Source: Azorinus chamasolen
Taxonomy: Eukaryota; Mollusca; Bivalvia; Cardiida; Solecurtidae
Direction of reading: 5' to 3'
DNA: 64,000 nucleotides
Assembly: GCA_963576725.1 (NCBI GenBank)
Contig: OY755251.1
Location: 38,944,048-39,008,047, forward strand
Positions 35,330-46,689 of the stretch are shown here, in pieces. The translations under genes were made by a program, and so were the position numbers. A model generated the notes under the pieces. The model had not been told where the DNA came from. It did not search any database and was given only the letters and a program-made list of their open reading frames with translations. The number at the start of each line of letters is the position of its first letter. Positions within the stretch are counted from its first letter, which is position 1.

Positions 35330-35545
35330 TAATGCATTTGCAAACAGAGTAGACCCAGTTAAGATAGCTTCTGTAGGGGTTGTCTGAGTCGTAGTCTACT
35401 CTGTTTGCTTATGGAATGATAATGCATCTTATTCTACAGTTTCTGCCTTGAAATGAAATCCATTGTCCATTATAAGTAATCAGCTAATTCATATCCGTAG
35501 TCATTAGTCTTAATGAGCGTTTATTAGTTACACAGTGATGGACCA
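35330..35545 (-). mobile_element. MITE A copy without clear termini
   Basis: gcaaacagagtagacccagt taagatagcttctgtagggg and complement, then ggaatgataatgcatcttat tctacagtttctgcctt. Confidence 0.65.
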
Positions 35546-35933
35546 TTCCACTGGACCAAACAAACACAGGATATAAAGGGGCCCTTTGCTGCATTCCAAC
35601 CTTAGTAGCCTTTAGCGCTGGAGCCAGATTGCCGCCATATTTTTGCACCTAACAAACTTGCTTCAGTACTAACACAGTGGTATACATTCTCAGCGTAGTC
35701 TGTTTTCTCTTTCTTGTTGGAGAGGGTCTACTATTTTCACAACGCTATTCTGTTTTCAGAACGAGGCTGGTCTACTTGTGTAGCGGGTTATATTGGCGGA
35801 AGTAATATTTGGCTGTATTCGCGATTCAGTCCTACGTACCTTATATTGAGAAAGTTGTAGTAAAAACAGCCGCGGATGAGTGTAGGATTTCTGACAGTTT
35901 GGGTCCAGATGAGATGACATTTTAGGCACCATC

Positions 35934-36010
35934 TCGAGGGTTTGGTGGAAAACTATTCTAACTCCTTCACTAGTGAAGGAGTTAGAATAGTTTTGCACCA
36001 AGCCCTCGAT
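35934..36010. mobile_element. MITE H palindrome inside a D hairpin
   Basis: atctcgagggtttggtggaa to gcaccaagccctcgat, centre ccttcactagtgaagg. The D arms cagtttgggtccagatgaga and tctggacccaaagtg flank it. Confidence 0.8.
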
Positions 36011-36111
36011 CTGTTCTGGACCCAAAGTGTTGTACACTCCAACATTGTTTTATTAAAAGAAACGACAGAAATTGCACTTCATGGATTGGAAGCAAACAAT
36101 GCTGCTGAAGG

Positions 36112-36346
36112 TTTGACCCTATCCTTCATATAAACGCCTTGGACTACAGAGTAGACCCATATCAGAGGGTGTCTGTTGGGGCAGTCTGATCAGGGTCTGC
36201 TCTGCTTGCTTATGCAATAATATAGATGTGGTTCCACCGTTTCTGCCATAGCCAAAATTGCTGTGTTTGTATGCCATAATAAAAATAATCTAATTGATAT
36301 TCATGATGTCATTATTTTATGAATATTGAACTGGGAAAGGGTTTAA
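36112..36346 (-). mobile_element. MITE A copy
   Basis: ttgaccctatccttcatata to attgaactgggaaagggttt aa. Confidence 0.8.
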
Positions 36347-36590
36347 TACAAAGACCTGCAATAAAACATTGCCAAATCCTACTTGTAGTAAAGAAGAACA
36401 TTTTAGACAGGTGGCTGCTCAGTGCAGGATGAATGTCATGTCACCTGTCATAACCATCAGTTTAAGATTATTTTAACTATATAATATATACATTACATGT
36501 TACTGTCATAATACTTCGTTGATATAACCCGTTCTACATAATAGTTGAAGCCATGTGTCTGCTTATGGAAATATGCTTGAAGTAAGATTA

Positions 36591-36763
36591 CAGTAGAACC
36601 TCGCCTAAGCGGCCATTCATTTACTGAACATGTGAGTCGTAAAAAGCAGATGGTTGCTTAATGCAGGGCAAAAGTAATACTTTTGACCTGTATTAAGCTA
36701 CCACCTGCCTTGGATACCCATAATTAGACCTTTTTTGATGGCCACTTAAGACTGGCTCTACTG
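36591..36763. mobile_element. MITE E copy (pogo/Tigger-like)
   Basis: CAGTAGAACCTCGCCTAAGC at the left and ggctctactg at the right. The core reads gcttaatgcagggcaaaagt with its complement and a short loop. A second, core-only fragment follows at about 36785-36896. Confidence 0.75.
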
Positions 36764-36895
36764 TACGTAATTTGAATACGAAAAAGCCTGTCTACAACGA
36801 CCACTCAAAAGACTTCTAATTCCTGGGGCTTTGAGGCAAGTTGTAGCTTAATGCAGGTCTAAAACTGCAGAACACTCCCATACTGTCGTCCTGCG

Positions 36896-37088
36896 TTAAC
36901 CTTTAACCTGCTGCTGACATATCCGTGATTACCTATGCAAGCTGTTTGGATGCGGATGAGATGCCGAATTACTCGGCGTCTGCTCAATCTCCAAACTCTT
37001 AGACAACCTGATTCTAGCTGGAATTTTGAAACTGTAGTAGCAGAAAAAAACTCTGTAAAAATAATTTACTCAGCAGGCTAAAGGTTAA
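36896..37088. mobile_element. MITE D copy, TTAA-flanked
   Basis: TTAACCTTTAACCTGCTGCT at the left and ctcagcaggctaaaggttaa at the right. The centre is gcaagctgtttggatgcgga tgagatgccgaattactcgg. The ends differ from A and B, but the target site is the same. Confidence 0.8.
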
Positions 37089-37194
37089 GCAGCGCCACCT
37101 ACCTTATAGGGCGCACGTGGTCGCTTTAGGGAGTCCGGACTGTACAAGCACGCTAAGTAATTATAAAATCTACTTCCATGTCTTTCGCTAGCAT

Positions 37195-37290
37195 TGTCGT
37201 ATCTGTAATTACCTCTGCAAACAGTTTGGGTCCAGATGAGACGCCGAGTAACTCTGCGTCTCATCAGGATCCAAACTGTTTGTTATTGTG
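37195..37290. mobile_element. MITE D core hairpin
   Basis: tctgcaaacagtttgggtcc agatgagacgccgagtaact pairs with ctgcgtctcatcaggatcca aactgtttg. Confidence 0.7.
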
Positions 37291-37495
37291 ACTTTTTTAA
37301 AACCAAAAATGAAGAAAAATAAAGATTAAAATGATAGCAGACGCCAAAATTCACCTTTATCCCATATAAGGAATACAGCAAGGGTATCGAAACATTGGAA
37401 TCGGGGTAAGATGCGGGATGTTTCGGAATGTTACATGGGTCCAAACTGATGAAATTGGTTTGCTAGCGTGCTTGAACTAAATGGTTGCAAAACGT

Positions 37496-37612
37496 CTGTG
37501 TTTAAGTCTTGAGTTCATCTTCAAGAATCTGATTTGTCAGATTTTGAGCTGAGCTCAAAGTATGACCAATCAGATGCTTGAATATGAGCTCAGACACAAA
37601 CACGTATATTTT
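37496..37612. mobile_element. Second MITE I copy
   Basis: Shares the centre aatctgatttgtcagatttt gagct / ctcaaagtatgaccaatcag with the copy at 29366; outer arms tgtttaagtcttgagt/actcagacacaaaca are paired. Confidence 0.6.
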
Positions 37613-37881
37613 GTATCCACGGTAACATATCTTTTTATTCAGAAGCAAGTTTGTTAAACGCAATGCCCTAAATCGCAGAAAAACACGCTAAAATGATGAC
37701 TTAAGTTTGCACGTGTTTGTCTAAGATACACAATTAGGTTTACTGTCAAACCCGGACTATGGATAGTGTCATATTTAAGTATTTTAACACTATGGACGAA
37801 CTCGTGATAACCTTTGAAAACAGATTGGATCCAGATGAGATACTGAGTAACTCTTGAAGAGAAATGCAAGAAAAAGTGATG

Positions 37882-38099
37882 TTAACCCATTCCCTCATTT
37901 TGTCGCCTCTGCAGAAGTCGCCTATTGAAACCATTGAGATAAATAGACCATTTGTTCCTATAGGAGCAAATGCTCTATTTATCACAATGGTTTCAAACTA
38001 CAAACTTCTAAAAGTTTCCTTATCTCTAGTTAATGCTCCTTTTCGGTAGATTTATTCAAAGTGGTTGGATCTAAAATAGCCTATGAGGTAATGGGTTAA
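37882..38099 (+). mobile_element. MITE B copy
   Basis: TTAACCCATTCCCTCATTTT to gcctatgaggtaatgggttaa. Central loop ttcctataggag. Confidence 0.9.
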
Positions 38100-38399
38100 G
38101 AGTTGTGTCAGGCGTTTTTTGCAGACGACCTTTACTTAGTGGGCCATATTTGTAACTACATGTATATAAATGCACGTGTAATTGAAAAACAACCCGCCGG
38201 AATAAGTCAATTTTATCAAAATCGTCCTTTTGATTAATTTATACGCTACGTTCTTGTCGTCTGCTAAGTTCCATTTTATTTGTTTACATTTCTCTTCAAA
38301 ACATGCAGTCAAATGTCAAACAATTTGACTTGTGGATGGATACTGTTTGCAGGTCGACGCGGACTCGCCGCTAGCTTGTCGAGTGTTAGAGAAACCCGG

Positions 38400-38558
38400 C
38401 AGTATTTATTAGCTGATTTTCTTACCATAGAGAAAACTTGCATCTAAGCTATATTGTGCCACACTCAGATGGAGCAGATTCTGATGGACGACTCCAACAG
38501 GAACCCTCTGGTCTGGAACTACTTTGTAAATGCGCAAGAATGTGTCTGTATGAGTTAA
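38400..38558 (+). mobile_element. 5'-truncated MITE A copy
   Basis: Starts at tatttattagctgatttt and ends tgtctgtatgagttaa, whose TTAA is shared with the next copy. Confidence 0.6.
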
Positions 38559-38799
38559 CCATTTAAACCGTAAATATGCATTTCTACGCCTTTGCAAACA
38601 GAGTAGATCCAGATCAGACAACTCATATAGGAGCTGTCGGGTCAGGGTCTTCTCAGTTTGCTTTTGATATGATATAGATATGATTATACGGCTGTACAAT
38701 AGCCAACAGATGTACGCATCCATGTGCTATTATAACAATTTATCTAATCAATATTCATGACGTCATGTTTTAAAAGACTATTCATTGAGTGGAGGTTAA
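38555..38799 (-). mobile_element. MITE A copy
   Basis: ttaaccatttaaaccgtaaa to attcattgagtggaggttaa. Confidence 0.8.
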
Positions 38800-38802
38800 A
38801 CT

Positions 38803-38968
38803 CTAGTTGTCTTCTTCAACATTTGCAGTTTTTTTCTCCAACTCTAGGTAGTTGTCATCTTTAACATTTGCAGTTTTTTTCTCCAACTCTAGGTAGTTGT
38901 CTTCTTCAACATTTGCAGTTTTTTTTCTCCAACTCTAGGTAGTTGTCTTCTTAAACATTTGCAGTTTT
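38803..38968 (+). repeat. 45-bp minisatellite, about four copies
   Basis: The unit tagttgtcttcttcaacatt tgcagtttttttctccaact ctagg is well conserved. Confidence 0.95.
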
Positions 38969-38992
38969 TTTCTCGACTTTCTACCCAAAGTA

Positions 38993-39211
38993 CAACCAAT
39001 CCTTTACTTGACAGGACGCCTTTGCAAACAGAGTTGACCCAGATCAGCCGGCCGTGTAGGAACTGTCTGATCAAGGTCTGCTGTTTGCTTTTGGCATTGT
39101 AACACTGAATCTAGTTTCTGCCAAGGCCTATATACCGCGTTTGTTTACCATTATGAAAAGTCAGCTAATAAATATTCATTGCCATGCTATATTTACGAGG
39201 TTAAGGGTTAA
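38993..39211 (-). mobile_element. MITE A copy
   Basis: Core gcaaacagagttgacccaga tcagccgg with complement; right end atttacgaggttaagggttaa. The left end is altered. Confidence 0.75.
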
Positions 39212-39511
39212 AGTGTGGTCTTCATATCAGATTCAGTTATTGTTACAAATTCACCCCAAGCATTATTCCAATATTTGTACTTGTATCTGCGAATAACATC
39301 GGATATTTTGACACGTGATAGAGAACGATAATTGTTTATGCTAAAGCTTACAAACAAAACATTAGGGACCAAATGATACTTCAGCATTGTGAGATATTAT
39401 TCGTAAAGAATGTTTGTACTTCGTGGCTTGCGAACCCTTTGGGTGAATTGGCAATAGGGACTGTACTTCTAGACTTGAAGCAGCGAACTATGCTACTTAT
39501 TGTTGAAGGGG

Positions 39512-40074
39512 TTTGTCCTTACCTCATGAATTTATGTAAGAAATACTGGCACCATGAATATTTATTAGCTAACTTTTTAATAATGGTTTATGAAAACGGG
39601 GTGTTTTAGCTTAAGCAGATACTGTATAGGTGGCGGTGGTCTAGTGGTAAAGCACTTGACTATCAGTCCGGAGGTCCGGGGTTCAAATCCCGGTCCCTCC
39701 CGGAAATTTCAGAGACGCTTTTCCGTGTCTCCCACCCGCACATCCTCTCCACCCAGGGGTTAAAATTGGGTACCTATGAGGGTCACTCGCCGGTACTGCG
39801 GCTGCATGATTGCGCCATATGTTAGCAGTGCTCAATATTGTAGGCCAGTGACTCAGTGACCAGGGGAGTAAATGTACAGTCGGCTGAGCGGTCATTCGGA
39901 CTGAAAGTAGACTATAACTAGGTACTTTACTTTTACTTTACTGTATAGAATCAGGTATATATATATAACTCCATAAGCAAATAGGATATATCCTGATCGA
40001 CACACCTTCTCCATGAACCGTCTGATCTGGGTCTACTCTGTTCAACAAGGCATTTCTGTCTGAAAAAGGGTTAA
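39512..40074 (+). mobile_element. MITE A copy interrupted by a SINE
   Basis: gtccttacctcatgaattta up to 39629, then aatcaggtatatatatataa ctccataagcaaatagg to tctgaaaaagggttaa. Removing the SINE and one target copy restores the family phrase 'gcagatactgtatagaatcagg'-like order. Confidence 0.85.
39630..39938 (+). mobile_element. tRNA-headed SINE with 10-bp target duplication
   Basis: The first ~72 bases fold as a tRNA: A box tggtctagtggt at 39636-39647, B box ggttcaaatcc at 39680-39690, with paired ccgggg/cccgg around the T loop. A ~200-bp body follows, then a tail of tttac repeats (ggtactttacttttacttta). The duplication tactgtatag is exact at 39620-39629 and 39939-39948. The body includes gggttaaaattgggtacc, which I associate with molluscan V-SINE/Meta-type elements; exact family not verified. 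Confidence 0.88.
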
Positions 40075-40689
40075 GACAGGACAATGTCAATGGGTGGTTT
40101 GGTACGTAGAAGAACATTTGGACACTTTTAGACCTTAGCATTATGTCAAATCTTAAACAAAACATGGGAATCCATTTTAAATGACAGTTTATTCTCAAAA
40201 ATATAATTGGCAAATACTTGTTACACTAAAGCATGCCTATACTGAACAGAAAAAAATGAAATGTAATAGAACGGACATAAAATTACATAAGTTTCAATGC
40301 CTTTGAAATCGGGCTCAAACACACCTCTAAAATAAAGGGAGATAACCTAGAATTAGACTTTATTCACAGACTGAGGTAAAAGGCAAAATAAACAACGAAG
40401 CCTAAGAAAATATTTAATTTTAACAAAATCCTAAAGTAATGTTTCTAACGATGATTAATCCTTTGAATGCAGAAAACACATGTACTGGCCCTTGCGAATA
40501 GTGTACACCCAGATCAGATGACTCAAAGAGGACCAATATGATTAAGATAATCGCGTTTTTTGTTTAATATCCTTTAAACCGATTTACTCCTGTTATACAG
40601 GATGGAATATACCAGTAAATAATGATGGACGGAATATACCAGTAAATAATGATGGACTGTTTCACTTTGAATAACCAACAATCGTAGCA

Positions 40690-40924
40690 TTAACACTTTC
40701 CTCTATGAATATTTATATAAGAATAATATCGTCGTACGTATTAATTATATTAATTTGTTTTAACAGCAAATCAAGACTGGAAATTTTAGCCATGGCATCA
40801 TATATATGTTTTATCGTAAGCAAACAGAGCCGTATGATCTGGGTCTACTCTGCAGAGCCGTATGATCTGGGTCTACTCTGTTTACAAAGGCGTGAAAAGG
40901 CATAGTTACGGAGTAAAAGGTTAA
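40690..40924 (+). mobile_element. MITE A copy with duplicated right arm
   Basis: ttaacactttcctctatgaa to ttacggagtaaaaggttaa. The block gcagagccgtatgatctggg tctactct is repeated and the left hairpin arm is missing. Confidence 0.75.
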
Positions 40925-42295
40925 ACAATTCGTCTAAATGCAGCCAATTTGTATAGATTACCTTTACTAGAACTTTATATGGGTCATTGGTAGAATAATT
41001 TATTGCCAAGGGAATGGTACTGATCTTTATAGTAAACGTAGACTGCCTTAGTACGGCTGCGTATTTGGTCGTGCCGTAGTATCATTGTGTTCTTGTGCAG
41101 ACCGCCTATGCTGGAAACAAGTGTCACTTGTTCAGTTTCGTGTACGAGCTCCCCTGTGGCGTTTGCAACAAGTCCGCAAATACCATTACAATATATTTGC
41201 GTTACGTTGAGATCAAAATACATATTTATCTACTTGATATGATGGATAGTCAATACCCAGTAGGTCAGATGTGAATGCCACTATTACACGTAACTGGCAG
41301 GCATGTCACTTCCTTTTGAGCAATGTCGACAAGTATGCAGTAACATCAGGCATATCACTTCCTTTAGTGCAATGTCGACACGTATGAAATAACATGTTAA
41401 AATGATTTATGATAATGCTTCCAAAGTTATTCAACAAACACTTAGCCATACACAACACTTAGCCATACACAACACTTAGCCATACACAACACATAGTTAA
41501 TGGTTTCTATGACATGGGTATACACTGTTTAGATACAAACCTCTGACTTAATATAATGAATGCTAGTTAGACATTTCCACATCAAACAAACTATCCTATT
41601 GTAACAAACTATTCTATTATACAACTATTCTATTATAACAAACTATTCTATTATATTGTAGAAGAGTGTTGAAAACACACGAGCTTTTCATTTGCTTTAC
41701 ACAAACCATCGCATAATACTGTACAGTTGTCCTTCATTGGTGGTGGCTTCTTAACCCATTGCTTCAAAAGCTTGAACTAGATTTAATATCATTGTAATGC
41801 ATTTTATGTGTAACCCATCTTTCATGGTATAATAATGGTAGATATGTATGTCTTGAATGGTAACATAATCGGGAGCTCAACGTACTCTGATGTTCGTTGT
41901 GTCTCAGGCGCATTTATTTCTCTTGTATTTTAGTATATCTTGATAAGGAGTTACCGTTCATGTCACACCGTCCACTAGCAGTGGAAATCGAGACAGGGGC
42001 GACAACTCTCGTTAGGGAATCTTGAACTGTATGTTTCTATATATCAAACAATGCTAATAAAGCGACTCTTGATCCGTTCAAAAAACAACTGAACACGATA
42101 TTACTATTTTATTTGATTGTGTGCATACTGCGATCCTTATTTCTGTAACCAGGGTGGTAGCCCACCCCCCACCCCCCAAATTGCTTTTGGTGGCAGGAAC
42201 GACGACTCTGTAGATAATTAAGACAACTTAAGTGGTGTCTGGTGCGCGGACATGGCTTGAGTTTCATTAGACGAGGGAAGTTAAACCTGCCGCTA
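40925..42295. other. No gene recognised; short tandem repeats
   Basis: Holds a 19-bp repeat (acacttagccatacacaac, 41444-41500), an aactattctattataac repeat (about 41585-41660) and a C-rich run near 42165. An AATAAA occurs at 42056-42061 without an identifiable upstream gene. Confidence 0.5.
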
Positions 42296-42299
42296 AGTT

Positions 42300-42395
42300 C
42301 GACTTGACTCGCATTGGCAAACAGCTTGGATCCAGACGGGACGCGGAGTAACTCGGCGTCTCACCAGTGGCCAAGCTGTTTGGCATACGATCAAT
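42300..42395. mobile_element. MITE D core hairpin
   Basis: ggcaaacagcttggatccag acgggacgcggagtaactcg pairs with gtctcaccagtggccaagct gtttggc. Confidence 0.7.
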
Positions 42396-42579
42396 AGTTT
42401 CTTAAAACCTTGAAGTGGTCATTAATGTGAGGACAATGGCTCATATTGTACTATACGGGCGTTATATTGCACACTATTGTAGGTTACTGTTCCTGCCTCA
42501 CACAACAAAACTATCGCACATCTACATGAAGGTTGCGCTTATAATTTACATGCGCCTTTTCCTTTCGCTGCCAACTCTT

Positions 42580-42730
42580 GTCGTCTGCAAACTTTGTCGT
42601 CTGCTACAATTTTCTTATTGTTTAGAAAAAACAAAAACGGCCACAGTAACAGATAGTTTGGATCCAGATGCGACACCGAGTTACTCGTCTGGATCCAACT
42701 GTTTGCATAGGTAATCACAGATGCGACAAT
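42580..42730. mobile_element. MITE D copy, partial
   Basis: acagatagtttggatccaga tgcgacaccgag and gttactcgtctggatccaac tgtttgc. It is preceded by gtcgtctgcaaactttgtcg tctgctacaatttt, which recurs inverted at 55970-55995. Confidence 0.6.
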
Positions 42731-43237
42731 CGCAGCGATAACACTAAAGGGCATCATAAATTACATTGATAAAAAGACACCCGGTTACAGTATGTATATC
42801 ACAATGAAAATACTGAAAACTATTTCAGAATGGTCGAACGTGTACGAAAGCTTTCGTAAAGACCGCTTCTCGCTTTATTAGCACACCACACAGTCCTCAA
42901 AGGACTATAAACTTTGGAGCTTTCTTGAACAACATTTACTTTGATGAATTCTAGCAGATCTCTTGTGTTTACAGCTTTTGTTCACATCTCGTTGTTGCCA
43001 AAGGCATGAAATGCCATTTGCCATTTGCTTTTCTTTTGTTCTGTCCCTAAGCTAGTGTCTTTCACGGCTACTGTTGACATGAAACTGGTGAAAATAAGGT
43101 TGTTTAAAACGTTTGAAAGTTCGTAAAATATCTGTATGTCCAGCCAGGTTTAGAGATATGTAACGTTGATTACATGTATACACAGAACTGTGGATAAGTG
43201 GAGTATTGGTCTGTCTAGAAACATTATTACCCAGCCA

Positions 43238-43410
43238 AAACCCTGGTGCTAATTAGCCAAACCCTACCTTGGTGGTGTTAATTAGCCAAACCCTACATTG
43301 GTGGTGTTAATTAGCCAAACCCTACAGTGGTGGTGCTAATTAGCCAAACCCTACATTGGTGGTGCTGATTAGCCAAACCCTACATTGCCGGTGCTAATTA
43401 GCCAAACCCA
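43238..43410 (+). repeat. 30-bp minisatellite, six copies (direct arm)
   Basis: The unit ggtggtgctaattagccaaa ccctacattg; copies alternate gttaatt/gctaatt. Confidence 0.95.
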
Positions 43411-43462
43411 AAGGCATGAAATTGGTAGTGTTAATAAGAATCGCCCCTTCCGAGCCCTCTCG

Positions 43463-43612
43463 GACCAATAAGGTGGGCTTTGGCTAAATGGCACCGGCAA
43501 GGTAGGTTTTGGCTAAATGGCACCAATAACAAGATAGGCTTTGGCTATAATGGCACCAGCGATGTAGGCTTTGGCTATAATGGCATCCAGCAAGGTAGGC
43601 TTTGGCGGACCA
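43463..43612 (-). repeat. Inverted counterpart of the 30-bp array
   Basis: Units such as taggctttggctataatggc accagcaagg are the reverse complement of the preceding array's gccaaaccctac plus variable spacer. The whole 43238-43612 block is therefore a large imperfect palindrome of tandem units with a ~50-bp centre. Confidence 0.8.
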
Positions 43613-43692
43613 ATATAGAAAATGGTTTGCCTAGATTTCCTAAATACCCCCTTTATCTACAGCTCTATGTATACGATTGTGTATCTACCAAG

Positions 43693-43883
43693 TTAATCAC
43701 TTACCTCAGATATACGCATGTTTACGCCTTTGCGAATAGAGTAGATCTAGATCAGACGGCTCCTGCACTAGGCGTCTGATCAGGGTCTACTCTGCTTGCT
43801 TATGAAATAAAACAGATCTGATTTTACAGTTTCTGCTAGGATTAAATGCACTTATTCATAATGTTATGAGGTAAAGTGTTTAA
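43693..43883 (-). mobile_element. MITE A copy, shortened
   Basis: ttaatcacttacctcagata to catgttatgaggtaaagtgt tta-like end; core cggctcctgcactaggcgtctg. Confidence 0.7.
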
Positions 43884-44097
43884 TACAAGATGAACCCATC
43901 CAGATTGTCCATGAAAATTGCAACACAATTGAGTTGTGAAGCTGGGTATAGCATTCAAACGTCCTTTTCTCAGTATCATATATAGACAGGAGGTATAGTT
44001 TGATATGGTAAGATATTTCTCAGTGCAAGATGTGCGAACTTGGATCTATATATCTAACGCTGGGCATTCGAATTTTTACTTTTACTCTTAACCTGAT

Positions 44098-44356
44098 TGC
44101 GACGCCTTTTCACACCTTTAGAAAGCTTTTTATTCACATTTTGGAAAGCCCTTTTCACACCTTTTGAAGAGACTCCGATGAGACGGCCGCTGTAGGAACT
44201 GTCTGATCAGGGCCTGCTCTGTGTGCTTATGGCATTATATATATCATCCAACATGGTGAACAATTATCTTGTTCGTGACGCCATTATAAAAATAAGCTAA
44301 ATTAGTATTCAGACACCCATTATGTCTTAATGACATTTGATCAGGAAAAGGTTTAA
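44098..44356 (-). mobile_element. MITE A copy
   Basis: ttaacctgattgcgacgcct to gatcaggaaaaggtttaa. The left region is partly duplicated (cttttcacacctttagaaag / gcccttttcacacctttt). Confidence 0.7.
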
Positions 44357-44478
44357 GGAACAGCATGAGAATATTGGTTATTTAGGACAATATATTAAGT
44401 TCTAAGCTCACGGAATTGAGATAGAGCAATACTATCACATTAATATAAGCATAACATTAAGTTTTGTACAATATAGAT

Positions 44479-44670
44479 CAGAGCTGTAGATATGGGGAGT
44501 ATTGCTGAACTCGAAGTAAAATGTGTTTGATATTTCTTCGCCAAACCACAGCTTGCTGCTACTCATTAGAAGTACGTCTCTGAGGAGATTCTAATGAGTT
44601 GCAGCAGTATAGGGTTAGGCTGAGGCATAAGATATTTTGATACATCAGTACACGTTTTATCTACAGCCCT
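44479..44670. mobile_element. Diverged MITE C copy
   Basis: CAGAGCTGTAGATATGGGGA to cacgttttatctacagccct. The inner palindrome reads gctgctactcattaga and its complement, a sequence variant unlike the other copies. It may represent a subfamily. Confidence 0.7.
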
Positions 44671-44894
44671 ATAATGAAGAGGAAGTTAAGGGTGTGTGGA
44701 GAAATCACCATTGACATTCTGTTCTTATATGCCAAGTTTGATTAGAACGTACGAAACTTACACATGCTGAAGTAAATAGGATATTATTGTTATTAATAAA
44801 GAATATGTGAGGTCTTAAAATATTTACACAATTGAAAAACAGGAGAATCTCTTCAAAGCGGCCAAGTTATAACAATTAGTTTATCTGTAAGCAC

Positions 44895-45050
44895 AAGCGG
44901 GGGTTTGTAAATGCAGAACGGATGGAATGCAGATTAAGCTGAATTGGAAGTTTTCTTTCACTCAGTATTAAACTACCACCTGTCTTAGAGATGCACAATA
45001 AGTAAGTATTTTCATGGCCACTTTAGAGGGGTTTATTTCTGTACTCAGCA
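44895..45050. mobile_element. Degenerate MITE E copy
   Basis: Recognised from taaactaccacctgtctta and the right terminal part ccactttagaggggttta. The left half is strongly diverged. Confidence 0.5.
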
Positions 45051-45482
45051 TTTCAAATACACACTTTTAAGCGTTACAATGATTCTTAAGTTTTAAGTTT
45101 GTCGAGGGAAATTGAAACAACTCTCATCTTCTAAAATAACTGTTACATGTATTGCCATTTAAAAGGTTTTCTTTAGAAGGTGAGTTTAGCTTGAATTAAG
45201 CACGAATTCCAATGTTATTGCCTACAAATTTGATAAATAGTACACAGTTTGTGACATGCACATTGGTCGCTTGTTTTCAATTTCCCCCGACGATTTTTTT
45301 GAGTTTTTCTCATACCATGGTGCTAAATGAATGAAAGATGTGGAGGTTTCAGAAACATTAAATGTTATATACTATATTGTATGTGTGTGTTAGTTTAAAA
45401 AACATTAAACTTTTGTTTCTCCACAAATGTGTGTTATATGTTCTCTTTATTTCGAAGTGAACCGCAAAACTATGACATTGTT

Positions 45483-45705
45483 TTACCTTTCCCCCATGAA
45501 TATTTATGTAAGACATAATGACATCATGAATAATTATTCTCTGATTTTATATAACAGCAAGTTTTGGCCATGGCAGAAACTGTAGAATCAGATCTGTATT
45601 AATGAATAAGCAAACAGAGCAGACCATGATTAGAGGGCTCTTACAAGAGCTGCATGATCTACTTCTACTTTGTATACAAAGGCGTCTTTATCAGGTAAAG
45701 GTATA
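45483..45705 (+). mobile_element. MITE A copy
   Basis: ttacctttcccccatgaata to ggcgtctttatcaggtaaagg; core gagggctcttacaagagctgc. Confidence 0.7.
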
Positions 45706-45799
45706 AACATCCTTTACTATATTTTCAATTTTTTATTATCTTTATAACCTGTCAAACAGACAGATTCTGATGAGACATCGATGTACGCTGAGAAAAATA

Positions 45800-46115
45800 C
45801 TGGTTAAATACGTATGTATGTATGTTTAAATATGTATCCATGTTAAATACGTATTTATGGTAAAATACTAATTCATGGTCAAATACGTGTCCGTGATTAA
45901 ATATGTATTCGCGGTAAAATACGTATTCATAGCTAAATACTTATTCATAGTTTAAATAAATACGTATCCATGGTAAAATACTAATTCATAGTTAAATACG
46001 TATCCATAGTTTAAAAACACATCCATGGTTAGTTAAATACGAGTTCCATGGCTAAATACGTATTCATTGTCAAATACGCATCCATGTAAATTACACATCT
46101 ATGCTTAAATAAGTA
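45800..46115 (+). repeat. ~22-bp irregular minisatellite
   Basis: Variants of gttaaatacgtattcatggt aaa repeat about 14 times with length changes. Confidence 0.85.
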
Positions 46116-46132
46116 TGTTTTCAATCTGGTTC

Positions 46133-46379
46133 TTAACCCATTACATGCTGAATATTAATGTAACGCTCCTATCGAATATGGATATTAATTTTCTTCTATC
46201 TAAATATAGAATAACAACTATATGGTTTCTTATAAAACAGTAAAAAAAATCAGATCTGTAGCATATCAGCAAACAAAGCAGTCTCTGACCAGATAGCTCC
46301 TGCAGTACGTACCTGTCTGATGCAGGTCTACCCTGCTTTCAAATGCGCGAAAATGTGGTAATAGCAAGTAAGTGGTTAA
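46133..46379 (+). mobile_element. MITE A copy
   Basis: TTAACCCATTACATGCTGAA to aatagcaagtaagtggttaa; core agctcctgcagtacgtacctg. Confidence 0.75.
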
Positions 46380-46689
46380 AAAGAGTTCATAAATGAGTCA
46401 AAGCAACATGCTTAAGTATAGTATGTGTCCTATGTTTAAGTATACCGGTACAGTTCTAACCTTTCTCATGCTAACTGCGATACATGGTAAAATACTTGGA
46501 TCATGATGTATTGAGATTCTGGGTAACTCGGTGTCTCATCAGGATTCAAGCAGTTGGACGCATGGTCAATAGTTCCTGAAACGCTTGAGCTAATAAGTAG
46601 TGAAGTTTAGCAGATCAAAGATTATACAAACATTATATCATAAGCGCGGGGAAGACTAATGCGCAATTGGGTCTACTGTTTAGTTCGCT

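Noticed and set aside
39630..39702. Functional tRNA gene
   Set aside because: A and B boxes are good, but the sequence continues into a SINE body with a tail and is bounded by target duplications. A genuine tRNA with terminator T-run was not seen.
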